From CAYUVF01 sp964448045 (lineage in GTDB: Bacteria > Bacteroidota > Rhodothermia > Rhodothermales > Salinibacteraceae): 23,618 nt of DNA. Location of the stretch: assembly GCA_964448045.1 (NCBI GenBank), contig CAYUVF010000063.1:1-23618 (forward strand), given 5' to 3'. How positions within the stretch are numbered: the stretch's first letter is position 1; each line of letters opens with the position of its first letter. Under the pieces are notes generated by a model that did not search any database, was not told the DNA's origin, and saw nothing but the letters and a program-made list of their open reading frames with translations. Below are positions 14,624 to 22,827 of the stretch, in pieces. The translations under genes were made by a program, and so were the position numbers.

Positions 14624-15942
14624 TGGAGCGCCCAGCCCCCGATTCGCCCCGGCGCGTGCTGGTGGTCGCGTACTATTTCCCGCCCTCGGGCGGGCCCGGC
14701 GTGCAGCGCGTGCTGAAATTCGTCAAGTACCTGTCCGATTTCGGCTGGCAGCCCGAGGTGTTGACCGTCGACGCCGGCGCCTACCCCGAAACGGATGTGT
14801 CCCTCGCCGAGGATCTGCCACCCGGGGTGCCGGTCCACCGCACGCCTGCGCTCGACCCGTATCGGATGTACGCGCGATTGACCGGCCGCGACGCCGAGGA
14901 TGCCGTCGCCGTCGGATCGGTGGCCGGGCGGGCCGGGTGGAAAGAGCAAATTGCCCACTGGATTCGCGCTAACGTCTTTCTGCCGGATGCGCGTGTGGGC
15001 TGGGTGCCCTTCGCCGTAGCGGAAGGCCGCGCCCGGCTGGAGGACGCCGACTTCGATGCTGTACTGACCTCGGGCCCGCCCCACTCGGTGCATCTGACGG
15101 GGCTGCTGCTCCACCGGCTCACGGGCACGCCCTGGGTGACCGATTTTCGCGATCCGTGGACGGATATCAACTACTACCACGAGCTGCCGCACATGGCCCC
15201 GGCGCGGTGGATCGACGCCCAGTTGGAGCGGCTCGTGCTGAAGCGCGCGGATGCCGTCACGACGGTGAGTCCCACGTGGTCAGCCCTGCTGGCTGGCAAG
15301 GCCAACGGAAAGACTCCCGTCCACGTCATCCACAACGGCTTCGACGGGGCGGATTTTTCCGGCGGCGCGCCCGTTTCCTCCGAGCAGTTCGAGCTAACGT
15401 ACGTCGGATCGCTCTACGCCTCCCGCAATCCCGAGGTGTTATGGCGGGTGCTGCGGCGGCTCCGCGAGCGCGGGGTGGTGCCGGAGCTCCGGCTGCGGCT
15501 CGTCGGCGCCATCGAGCCAGTCGTACAGCAGGCGCTTGGTGAGCACGGATTGGAGTCGATCACCGACGTGGTGTCGTACGTTCCGCACGCCGAGGCCGTC
15601 GCGCAGATGCAGCGGGCCGGACTGCTGCTGCTCGTCATCGAGCCGTTCGAGGCGGATCGGGGAATGATCACGGGCAAGCTCTACGAGTATCTTGCGGCGG
15701 GGCGCCCTGTGCTGGGTCTCGGCCCCTCCGATGGCGACGCCGCGCATCTGCTCGATGTCACGGGAGGCGGGCGGATGGTCGGGCGGTCGGAAGACGAGGC
15801 ATTGGAGTCGTATCTGCTCGATCAGTACGCCGCCTGGGAGCAGGGGTATCCCCGCTCGGGCGCCGATCGCGCTGAGGTTGCCCCGTACAGCCGCCGCGCG
15901 CAAACCGAAGCGCTGGCCGAGGTTTTGAGCCAAATCACCTAA
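14623..15942 (+). CDS. GT4-type glycosyltransferase
   Basis: This 439-residue cytoplasmic glycosyltransferase has a GT-B fold. The N-terminal domain opens with RRVLVVAYYFPPSGGPGVQR (10-29), a common donor/acceptor loop in GT4 enzymes of polysaccharide loci. The inter-domain segment is VHVIHNGFDGADF (H237-N-G). The C-terminal nucleotide-sugar site is GKLYEYLAAGRPVLGLG (about 351-367), where the Glu of LYEY takes the place of the second Glu of the EX7E motif. AAAGGAGG at about 14605-14612 is a strong Shine-Dalgarno inside the previous gene, and the start overlaps that gene's stop. The sugar donor and acceptor cannot be read from sequence. It probably adds one residue to the repeat unit of the surface glycan encoded by this cluster. 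Confidence 0.88.
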   Translation: MERPAPDSPRRVLVVAYYFPPSGGPGVQRVLKFVKYLSDFGWQPEVLTVDAGAYPETDVSLAEDLPPGVPVHRTPALDPYRMYARLTGRDAEDAVAVGSVAGRAGWKEQIAHWIRANVFLPDARVGWVPFAVAEGRARLEDADFDAVLTSGPPHSVHLTGLLLHRLTGTPWVTDFRDPWTDINYYHELPHMAPARWIDAQLERLVLKRADAVTTVSPTWSALLAGKANGKTPVHVIHNGFDGADFSGGAPVSSEQFELTYVGSLYASRNPEVLWRVLRRLRERGVVPELRLRLVGAIEPVVQQALGEHGLESITDVVSYVPHAEAVAQMQRAGLLLLVIEPFEADRGMITGKLYEYLAAGRPVLGLGPSDGDAAHLLDVTGGGRMVGRSEDEALESYLLDQYAAWEQGYPRSGADRAEVAPYSRRAQTEALAEVLSQIT

Positions 15943-15962
15943 GAGCATTATTCCGTTTCGTC

Positions 15963-17048
15963 ATGCCCGACTCCCCGAGCCGGCCACGTGCGCTTTTTAT
16001 TTATCTGAAGCGCATGCCTTTCGTTGAGGACGATCTGGAGCTGCTACGCTCGCGCTACGACGTGCGCGCTTTTCACTTCGACGTAGAGCGCGCGCAGACG
16101 CTGTCGGGCTTCGCCGGATTGCTGATCGAGCAGGTCCGCTGGTTGCTGCGCGAACTGCCGAAGGCGGATCTCGTGTACGGATGGTTTGGCGATTACCATC
16201 TGCTACTCCCGGTGCTATTCGGGAAGCTGTACGACGTGCCCGTCGTCGTGCCGATCGCCGGGTTCGACGCGATTCATCTGCCCGATCTCAACTACGGCGT
16301 GTACGACTCGGCGTGGCGCCGACGTATTGTTCAGATCGTCTACCGCGGCGCGCGGCTGTTGCTGCCGGTGTCCGAGACGATGATCTACACCGAGAATCGC
16401 TACTCGGCCTATCCGGAGACGCTGGCGAACGGCGTGAAGGCGCACGTGCCGAATCTGCAGACGCCCTACGAAGTGATTCCGTTTGGTTATGTGGCGGACG
16501 ACTGGCCGATGAGCCCGGCGGAGCGCGATCCGATTGTGAGCACCGTCGGCTTCATGCCAGATGACCGGACGTTTCGCCGCAAAGGCGTCGATCTGCTCGT
16601 CGAAGCGGCGCGCCGGATGCCCGACGTGCAGTTCGAAGTCATCGGCGTGCCTGCCGAGCGCCACGGTCCCATCCAGCAGAAATACCAGCCGCCGCCGAAC
16701 GTCACACTGCACACGCCGGTGCCACGCGAGGCGCTCCCGGCGATGTACGGGCGCGCCTCCGTTTACGCTCAACTCTCCCGCGCCGAGGGGCAGCCGAACG
16801 TGCTCTCCGAGGCCATGTGCTGCGGCTGCGTCCCGGTTGGGAGCAACGTCTTCGGCATTCCCGAAACGATCGGCGATACGGGTGTCGTCGTGGAGGTGCC
16901 CGAGATCGACGCGATCACGGTGGCGCTGCGCCAGGCGCTGGAGGAGGCGACTCCGGAGGCTCGCGACGCAGCCCGCACGCGCATCATCGAGCATTTCTCG
17001 CTGGAGCGGCGCCAGCGCCACCTGCTCGATACGCTATCTCGGTTGTGA
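15963..17048 (+). CDS. GT4-type glycosyltransferase
   Basis: This 361-residue GT-B glycosyltransferase shows the EX7E motif at E275-E283 (EGQPNVLSE), followed by AMCCGCVPVGSNVFGIPETI, the hallmark of the GT4 donor-sugar site. The N-terminal domain has YGWFGDYHLLLPVLFGK and PVVVPIAGFDAIH. The linker includes YEVIPFGYVADDW and VGFMPDDRTFRRKGVDLLVEAAR. It follows the preceding GT4 gene by 20 nt on the same strand, so co-transcription is likely. The C-terminal 15 bases overlap the 3' end of the sulfotransferase gene on the other strand. Linkage specificity is unknown. Confidence 0.9.
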   Translation: MPDSPSRPRALFIYLKRMPFVEDDLELLRSRYDVRAFHFDVERAQTLSGFAGLLIEQVRWLLRELPKADLVYGWFGDYHLLLPVLFGKLYDVPVVVPIAGFDAIHLPDLNYGVYDSAWRRRIVQIVYRGARLLLPVSETMIYTENRYSAYPETLANGVKAHVPNLQTPYEVIPFGYVADDWPMSPAERDPIVSTVGFMPDDRTFRRKGVDLLVEAARRMPDVQFEVIGVPAERHGPIQQKYQPPPNVTLHTPVPREALPAMYGRASVYAQLSRAEGQPNVLSEAMCCGCVPVGSNVFGIPETIGDTGVVVEVPEIDAITVALRQALEEATPEARDAARTRIIEHFSLERRQRHLLDTLSRL

Positions 17049-17909
17049 TGCGTGCTTGCGCAGATACGTCGATTTCAGCCACGACGCGGGGCGCCGACCA
17101 AGGAAGTCGAACAGTCGTTCATTGGCGTCAGCATACAGGTCGTAAAGCCGGAGAATTACGTCGTGGCTCGGGGTGATTTTGTGGGCAGGGAACGGGAGGT
17201 CAATCCCTTTGACGACGAGACGTGGAAGAGGCGTGTAGTACCGCAGGAGCAACCCGAACGCTGAGAGCCCGTGCGCATTCACCTTGCGGCTGAGGGCAGC
17301 CTCATCCGCTGAAAAATCAGCCGACAAACCGAGAAAGGAGCGCAGCCGGGAAAGGGTGTTTTCGGGATGGGCGATGATGTCTTCCTCGAAGATCAGAAAC
17401 AGGAACTGATCGCGGTCGAACCGTTCCAGGTAGGCCTGGATTTGCTCGTGGTAGAACCCTTTGCGGAGGACGCCATGCGGTTGCGTCAGGTGCTTTTTGG
17501 GGCCGAGCAGCAGGGCATCGGCGCTTTCCAGCGGTGAGATGCGCCCCGTGCGGATCAGGTGGTTGAGGGCGGATATGGCGCGCTGGACGGGGTTGCGCAA
17601 CGTGACGAGCAGTTTGGCGTTGGGATACAGCGTGTGGATGCGTTCGTGGACATCGGCCCGATGGCCCTCGGCACCGTCCGACGTCGTCCACAGGTAATCC
17701 GGCGTCTTCTCGCCGACGCGTTGATCGGGGCCGGCGCCGGAAAAATGCGCCTCGTACCAGGTGGGCCCCTTCTCAAAATGATACGCCTTATCGAAAAAGT
17801 GAACCTCGGAATCTGGCATGTAAACATCGGGCTGGCGGCCCAGGTGCGTCGCCAGCCACGACGACCCGGACTTCTGCGCGCCGATGATGAGGAAGTCGGG
17901 AGAAGGCAC
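17034..17909 (-). CDS. PAPS-dependent sulfotransferase (carbohydrate type)
   Basis: This 291-residue enzyme is expected to transfer sulfate from PAPS to a sugar hydroxyl. The 5'-phosphosulfate-binding loop is IGAQKSGSSWLATHL (9-23). The motif GEKTPDYL (66-73) is typical of heparan-sulfate-type sulfotransferases. The 3'-phosphate-binding segment is LRNPVQRAISALNH (104-117, R105 and S113). The C-terminal part contains a FEEDIIAHPENTLSRLRSFLGL-like block, also conserved. The start is GTG (17909), directly at the family N-terminus; no ATG lies nearby. It faces away from the GT2 gene across a 93-nt gap and converges on a GT4 gene with a 15-nt end overlap. It probably sulfates the surface polysaccharide. 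It is not closely similar to the second sulfotransferase at 20178. Confidence 0.9.
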   Translation of the reverse strand: MPSPDFLIIGAQKSGSSWLATHLGRQPDVYMPDSEVHFFDKAYHFEKGPTWYEAHFSGAGPDQRVGEKTPDYLWTTSDGAEGHRADVHERIHTLYPNAKLLVTLRNPVQRAISALNHLIRTGRISPLESADALLLGPKKHLTQPHGVLRKGFYHEQIQAYLERFDRDQFLFLIFEEDIIAHPENTLSRLRSFLGLSADFSADEAALSRKVNAHGLSAFGLLLRYYTPLPRLVVKGIDLPFPAHKITPSHDVILRLYDLYADANERLFDFLGRRPASWLKSTYLRKHASQPR

Positions 17910-18002
17910 GGTAAGCGATCAGAGACAAGGGCGAAAAGGCATCGAGCATATAGTCGGCGTACAGGGTCAACGGCTGTACGACAGGTTTGATCGGAGGATG
18001 GA
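17910..18002. promoter_or_regulatory. Divergent intergenic region between sulfotransferase and GT2 genes
   Basis: This 93-nt gap between divergent start codons must hold expression signals for at least one strand. GGAGG at about 17993-17998 is the Shine-Dalgarno for the plus-strand gene. I could not identify convincing -35/-10 or Bacteroidota-type promoter elements. Confidence 0.3.
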
Positions 18003-18989
18003 ATGCAGCACGGTCCGACAGTCAGCATCGTCATTCCCGCGTACAATGCGGGGGATTGGATCGATCAGGCGATCCAGAGTGTGCTGGGTCAATCGTACGA
18101 CAATTTCGAAATTGTGGTGGTTGACGACGGTTCGACGGATGATACGAGCACCGTCGTGCAACAGTACGGCGATCCGGTCCGGTACGTCTGGAAAGAGAAT
18201 GGCGGATCGGCGTCGGCGCGGAACCGGGGCATCGCGGAGGCGCAGGGGACGTACATCGCCTTTCTCGATGCCGATGACGTGTGGCACCCGGCGAAGCTCG
18301 CTCGGCAGATGGATGTCCACGAGCAAGAGGCGTCGCCGGCGTGGAGCTACACCGATGTCGAACTGATCGATACTCGCTCCGGCGCGCTGATTCACCGCAA
18401 AAGCGCTGTTCGGGAGCATCCCGAGGGCGACGTGCTCGATCAGCTGATCACCGGCAACTTTATCGTGGCGAGCACGGTTCTCGTCCACCGACGCGTGTTT
18501 GACGCCGTTGGGCGGTTTGACGAGTCGTCGCTCCATCGGATCAGCGAGGATTGGGACATGTGGCTGCGCATCGCCGCGCAGTATCCTGTCCGGTACATCG
18601 ACGCGCCGCTCGTGCAGATGCACCAGCACGCCGAACGCAAAACCGAGGCGATGAACCTGGAGCACGCCCTATCCAGCCGGAAAGCCATCATCGAGAAGGC
18701 CATGCAGCGCAATCCGGCGCGGCTGGCGGGGAGGCGAGATCATGCGTTGGCGAATCTCTACGTCAACCTCGGGCGCAAGTGGATGGACCGGGAGGAACGT
18801 CGACGGGCGCGCACGCTATTTCTTCGTGCGCTTCGTCACGCGCCGTTGCGGTCCGAGGCATGGGCGTACGGAGCGGCTTCGTTCCTGCCGCGCCCCGTCT
18901 TGGAAGGCATAGGGCAGTTGCGCGGATGGCTCCGGCAGTATCGTGGCGCTACACCCTTGGACCCGGCGTCATCGTCGATCACTGATTGA
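18003..18989 (+). CDS. GT2 family glycosyltransferase
   Basis: This 328-residue inverting glycosyltransferase has a GT-A fold. The family opening VSIVIPAYNAGDWI (7-20) is followed by VVVDDGSTDDT (38-48) for nucleotide binding. The metal-binding DxD is in FLDADDVWHP (D89 and D91), and the acceptor-site ED motif is SEDWDMWLR (E182-D183). The C-terminal 100 residues are helical and Arg-rich. There is no transmembrane helix, so it acts at the cytoplasmic face of the membrane. Start ATG 18003 has GGAGG about 6 nt upstream. The next glycosyltransferase gene starts 10 nt after the stop, so the two are almost certainly one transcription unit. The sugar specificity is unknown. Confidence 0.92.
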   Translation: MQHGPTVSIVIPAYNAGDWIDQAIQSVLGQSYDNFEIVVVDDGSTDDTSTVVQQYGDPVRYVWKENGGSASARNRGIAEAQGTYIAFLDADDVWHPAKLARQMDVHEQEASPAWSYTDVELIDTRSGALIHRKSAVREHPEGDVLDQLITGNFIVASTVLVHRRVFDAVGRFDESSLHRISEDWDMWLRIAAQYPVRYIDAPLVQMHQHAERKTEAMNLEHALSSRKAIIEKAMQRNPARLAGRRDHALANLYVNLGRKWMDREERRRARTLFLRALRHAPLRSEAWAYGAASFLPRPVLEGIGQLRGWLRQYRGATPLDPASSSITD

Positions 18990-18999
18990 AAATAGGGCC

Positions 19000-20181
19000 A
19001 TGCGTGTTGCTCATTATTGCAAACGATTTTCCGGCCTTTCGGAGACCTTCCTGTACGACTACATCGCAGAGGAGGCCCGGCAGGGCGTGGACGCCCACGT
19101 CGTGACCCATCGGCGCGTGAACGCCGTCCAGCGGCCCTTTCCCGATGTCAGCGAGGTGCCCTGGCCCGGCGTGTTTAACCTTCGGCGACTCGGATACCGG
19201 GCGCTCGAACTGGTGGGCCAACGCGAGCAAAAGACCTCCGCTTGGCCGGTCATCCGGCACAAGCTCTTTGATGCGCTTCAAGCCATCGAGCCCGATCTGG
19301 TCCACGCGCACTTTGGCCCGGCGGGCGTGCGGATGGCACCGGTAGCGCAGGCGCTCGGTTGTCCGCTCGTCGTCACGTTCTACGGCTACGATATTTCGGA
19401 GCTCACCCAGCAGCCCGTCTGGCAGGCTCGGTATCGTTCGCTCTGGTCAAGTGTGGAGACGGTGACAGTGCTATCAGACGTGATGAAAGGCGATGTTGGG
19501 GCCCTGGGATGTCCACCCGAAAAGGTTCGAGTGGTTCATCTGGGACGGGATCTTGAGCAGTTTCCGTTTCGCTCCCCGGCGGCTCCTATGCGCAACCTCG
19601 TGAGCGTGGGGCGCCTCGCGGAGAAGAAGGGGCATCTCGATACCATCCGAGCTGTTGAGCGCTGCCGTAACATGGGGGCGGACCTTCACCTCAGCCTCAT
19701 CGGCGACGGAGGGCTGCGAGAAGAGATCGAGCGATACGTCCAGGCGCAGGGGCTGGAGGACGTCGTTACCCTCGCTGGGGCCGTGCCCAACGCAACCGTT
19801 ATCGAGCGCTTGCAGGAGGCCGATGCCTTTGTCCTGTGCAGCAAAACCGCATCCAGCGGGGACCGCGAGGGGACCCCTACCGTCTTTATCGAGGCGCAGG
19901 CCGTGGGGTTGCCCTGCGTGGGCACCCGCCATGCGGGAATTCCAGAAATGATCCCGGCGGCGAACCATCATCTGTTGGCCGAAGAAGGAGACGTGTCTGG
20001 AATTGCCACGTGCCTCCGACGGCTAATGGCGAGTTCGGCCGATGAGCTTCGGCGTATCGCGGAGGCGGGCCGAGCCCACGTCGAGGCCGAATACAACTTG
20101 ACGCGCGAGGTGGAACGATTGCGTCAGATGTACCACCGGGTCGTGCGCGGGGCCGCTGTCCCGACGCGGGGCGAGGCTTAG
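19000..20181 (+). CDS. GT4-type glycosyltransferase, WcaL/AmsK-like
   Basis: This 393-residue GT-B glycosyltransferase resembles the colanic-acid/amylovoran type. The N-terminal domain opens MRVAHYCKRFSGLSETFLYDY and contains HAHFGPAGVRMAPVA and VTFYGYDISEL, typical of that subgroup. The C-terminal domain has VSVGRLAEKKGHLDTIRAV and the EX7E motif at E290-E298 (EGTPTVFIE), then AQAVGLPCVGTRHAGIPEMI. ATG 19000 is chosen over an upstream in-frame start at 18943, which lies inside the preceding gene and adds no conserved sequence. The final 4 bases overlap the end of the convergent sulfotransferase gene. It probably extends an exopolysaccharide repeat unit. Confidence 0.92.
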   Translation: MRVAHYCKRFSGLSETFLYDYIAEEARQGVDAHVVTHRRVNAVQRPFPDVSEVPWPGVFNLRRLGYRALELVGQREQKTSAWPVIRHKLFDALQAIEPDLVHAHFGPAGVRMAPVAQALGCPLVVTFYGYDISELTQQPVWQARYRSLWSSVETVTVLSDVMKGDVGALGCPPEKVRVVHLGRDLEQFPFRSPAAPMRNLVSVGRLAEKKGHLDTIRAVERCRNMGADLHLSLIGDGGLREEIERYVQAQGLEDVVTLAGAVPNATVIERLQEADAFVLCSKTASSGDREGTPTVFIEAQAVGLPCVGTRHAGIPEMIPAANHHLLAEEGDVSGIATCLRRLMASSADELRRIAEAGRAHVEAEYNLTREVERLRQMYHRVVRGAAVPTRGEA

Positions 20182-21134
20182 CTCATGCCGAGGCGCTCCA
20201 TCTGGCGGCGGAGCGCCCGCGTGTAATCGGCAGTGTGCTCGCGGGTGGTGCGGAGCGCCCGGAGCCAAAGGGGAAGGCGGGCGCCTGTGAGCTCGTAGTC
20301 CAACTCTTCCAGCAGGTCGCCTGCGACATCTTCAACATCTGCGATGTCACGGGTCGAGAGCGTATGCTTCCAGGCCTGGGCGCGCGACGGGTCGATGGGT
20401 TGGTGCACGCGTTCGTGTAAGTGCGCGTGCTCGTCCGGAATATCTGATTGGTCATCTCGATGAAAAGACAACATGGCCGAACTGAAGGGAAGGTCGATCC
20501 AGTTGCATACATTCCGTAGAGTCGCTTCCGGGGCGCGAACCAGATCCTCATAGAATAACTCCTGGTATCGCGTTGCGCTGAGGGCCGTGCCCGATTCTCG
20601 ACCGGTTTGGACCTCGTGTTTCCAGTGCAGGGCCGAGTCACGCATGCTCGTCGCAAAACCGGCTTTCATGCGACTTCGGGCCACGTCACGGCCGTCTCGT
20701 ATCATGTGGATGAATTGCGCATTCGGGTAGGCTCCGGCAAGCCAGTCGATGTGGCGGACGTAGTGCGGCGTCTTGTCGCCCCAGCGGGATTTTCCTTGTT
20801 TTTGGGCTGAGGCTTGAAAGAGCGTCGCCGCCGCGCCAGCAAAGTCCGTGGGAGCGGCTCGTGCAATGGCTTGCTCAGCTTCGTGAACCGACAGATCGAA
20901 AATCGGGAACGCGTAGGCTCCCATCGAAACTTCAGTTTTTTGAAGGTCTCGGATAAAAAACCAGCGCTGATGGAGAGCGTGGAAATCGCCATAATCACCC
21001 GCTTGGGAATGGAGGGTAAGTAGGAACTCCGACTCGGCCGGGATATGGAGATTCGGATGGTGCGTAAGCATGCGCCGAAGCAGCGTCGTTCCCGACCGGC
21101 TGCATCCGACGATAAAGAGTGGACGATCCTTCAT
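20178..21134 (-). CDS. PAPS-dependent sulfotransferase (Sulfotransfer_3-like)
   Basis: This 318-residue sulfotransferase carries the PAPS loop FIVGCSRSGTTLLRRML (7-23) and the motif WGDKTPHYV (118-126). Its 3'-phosphate site is IRDGRDVARSRMKAG (145-159, R146 and S154). This R-D-G-R-D-V form places it nearer the tyrosyl-protein/Sulfotransfer_3 branch than the heparan-type enzyme encoded at 17034, so the two probably modify different positions or acceptors. The ATG at 21134 lies 16 nt after the flippase stop on the same strand, implying a flippase-sulfotransferase transcription unit. No membrane anchor is visible, so sulfation would happen in the cytoplasm before export. The base composition appears slightly less GC-rich than in the glycosyltransferases. 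Confidence 0.9.
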   Translation of the reverse strand: MKDRPLFIVGCSRSGTTLLRRMLTHHPNLHIPAESEFLLTLHSQAGDYGDFHALHQRWFFIRDLQKTEVSMGAYAFPIFDLSVHEAEQAIARAAPTDFAGAAATLFQASAQKQGKSRWGDKTPHYVRHIDWLAGAYPNAQFIHMIRDGRDVARSRMKAGFATSMRDSALHWKHEVQTGRESGTALSATRYQELFYEDLVRAPEATLRNVCNWIDLPFSSAMLSFHRDDQSDIPDEHAHLHERVHQPIDPSRAQAWKHTLSTRDIADVEDVAGDLLEELDYELTGARLPLWLRALRTTREHTADYTRALRRQMERLGMS

Positions 21135-21150
21135 GAGAGCACGTCGTAGA

Positions 21151-22665
21151 TCAACTAAAGTCCATCAGTTCGCGGATGAGGTGCCAGAGGCGCCATAGGT
21201 GGTCGTTTCCCTCCGGCAGTATAGCCCAGACGCCCATGTACGCCAGCGAAAATGTGCTGAGGCTTATGGCTATGTGGCCGATAAGTACGGCGCCGCGGTT
21301 GAGGTCGTGATTGATGCCCAGGACGACGCATGCAGCAGCCAGGGCTGCAAGTGCCGGTCGCCAGACGACTCGAAAGACATCCCGAAGCTCCAGGTGAGAC
21401 GTCCGAAAGCAATATAGAAGACCGGGAATCAGAAGAATGTACATCACGATGCTGTAAGAGACTGCGACGCCGTAAGCGCCCCACGGCAAGCCAATCGCGA
21501 AGGCGCCAACGATGGAAGATGAGGAGAGAAGTCCCCACTTGAACCAGCGGTCGGTTTGGCCGAGGGCGGTGAAGGACCAACCGGTCACCATGTTGAAGCT
21601 CTGGACGAAGGCTGCGGCGGCGAGGACGCGGAAGATCGCCGCCGCTTCCGTCCATTGCGGCCCCAGGGCCAGCAGTACGAGCCGGTCGGCCTCGGCAAAG
21701 CAGAACGTGATGAGCGGCATACTCAAGAATACGATGATCGACAGCGCCCGCATGGAATATCCTCGGAACCGCTCAGGCTTGTTCTGTAGCCGGCTCAGTG
21801 AGGGAATGACCACGTTGCTGATCGGATTGCGAATCAGTTCGATCGGGGCCAGCAGCAGCTTGTACGCGCGGGTGTAATAGCCCAGTGCTTCAGCGCCGAC
21901 GAACCGGCCAATCAGGATGTCGTCGGCGTTCCGGGCGAAGTAATTGAGAAGACGGAATCCGGTCAGATGACCTCCGAACGCCAGCATAGAGCGGACCCCC
22001 TCGGCCCAGCGCGGGCGGTTCGGTCGCCATGAGCAGGCAATCCAGGCGCCGAGCGTCGCAAAGACCACGCGCGCCAGTTGCTGCACGACGAGCGCCCAGT
22101 AATCGGCACCAAGCCACGCCGCCGCAATCGCCAGGACGACGCTGGCAATGACGGCCGAAACCTCAATGACGGCAATGGCAGTAAACCGCATCTGCCGCTT
22201 CATCAGCGCCTCGTGCTGCACCGAGAGGCCGCTCAGGAAAATGCCCGACGCAAGGGCCAGCGTCACGCCGATGAGCCGTTCATCCGTGTAAAACCAGGCG
22301 ATGGCGGGAGACAAAGCCGCCGTTACCAGCGTGGCGGCTGCACTGACGGCCACGTTGACCCAGAACAGGGCGTTGACCTGTCCGCCGGTGACTTCTGCGC
22401 GCTGCACCGTCGCCATCGAGAGGCCCAGGTCTTTGAACAGCTGGACAAAGCTCGTCACGGCGGCGACCATGGCGATGAGTCCAAAATCTTCGGGTGTAAG
22501 CAGGCGGGCGAGAATGACGAGCGCGCCAAAGTTTAGCGTGAATTTGCTCGCCTGCGAAATCATCGTCGCGGCCCCGCCCCGGATCGACCGGCTCCGCAAA
22601 TCCGAAGCCAGATGGTCGGTCCGGAAATGCCGATCAGATTCTTGGGAAGACGAGTCGTCAGCCAT
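21151..22665 (-). CDS. Wzx/WzxC-like polysaccharide flippase (MOP superfamily)
   Basis: This 504-residue integral membrane protein has about 12-14 hydrophobic helices and belongs to the oligosaccharide/lipopolysaccharide flippase group. The opening RGGAATMISQASKFTLNFGAL...LARLLTPEDFGLIAM is the classic family N-terminus. It is followed by FKDLGLSMATVQRAEVTGGQVNALFW. It would move lipid-linked, possibly sulfated, repeat units across the inner membrane. It is the first gene of the minus-strand pair with the sulfotransferase. No Shine-Dalgarno is visible before ATG 22665. A Wzy polymerase is not seen in the window, so the polymerisation step must be encoded elsewhere or the product may be short. 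Confidence 0.92.
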   Translation of the reverse strand: MADDSSSQESDRHFRTDHLASDLRSRSIRGGAATMISQASKFTLNFGALVILARLLTPEDFGLIAMVAAVTSFVQLFKDLGLSMATVQRAEVTGGQVNALFWVNVAVSAAATLVTAALSPAIAWFYTDERLIGVTLALASGIFLSGLSVQHEALMKRQMRFTAIAVIEVSAVIASVVLAIAAAWLGADYWALVVQQLARVVFATLGAWIACSWRPNRPRWAEGVRSMLAFGGHLTGFRLLNYFARNADDILIGRFVGAEALGYYTRAYKLLLAPIELIRNPISNVVIPSLSRLQNKPERFRGYSMRALSIIVFLSMPLITFCFAEADRLVLLALGPQWTEAAAIFRVLAAAAFVQSFNMVTGWSFTALGQTDRWFKWGLLSSSSIVGAFAIGLPWGAYGVAVSYSIVMYILLIPGLLYCFRTSHLELRDVFRVVWRPALAALAAACVVLGINHDLNRGAVLIGHIAISLSTFSLAYMGVWAILPEGNDHLWRLWHLIRELMDFS

Positions 22666-22827
22666 AAAAGGCAGCAGGGGTGGATAACGAGAAGTGCGGT
22701 GCCGGGAAGCGTACGTCCGTCAGCATAAGCGAACAAAATGCTTTTTGCCAACGTGAAACGCACGCTCGTGATGCTTCGAAGTTAGCATATTTGCCAGCAT
22801 TTAGCACGTAGACCTACCCAACCCCCC

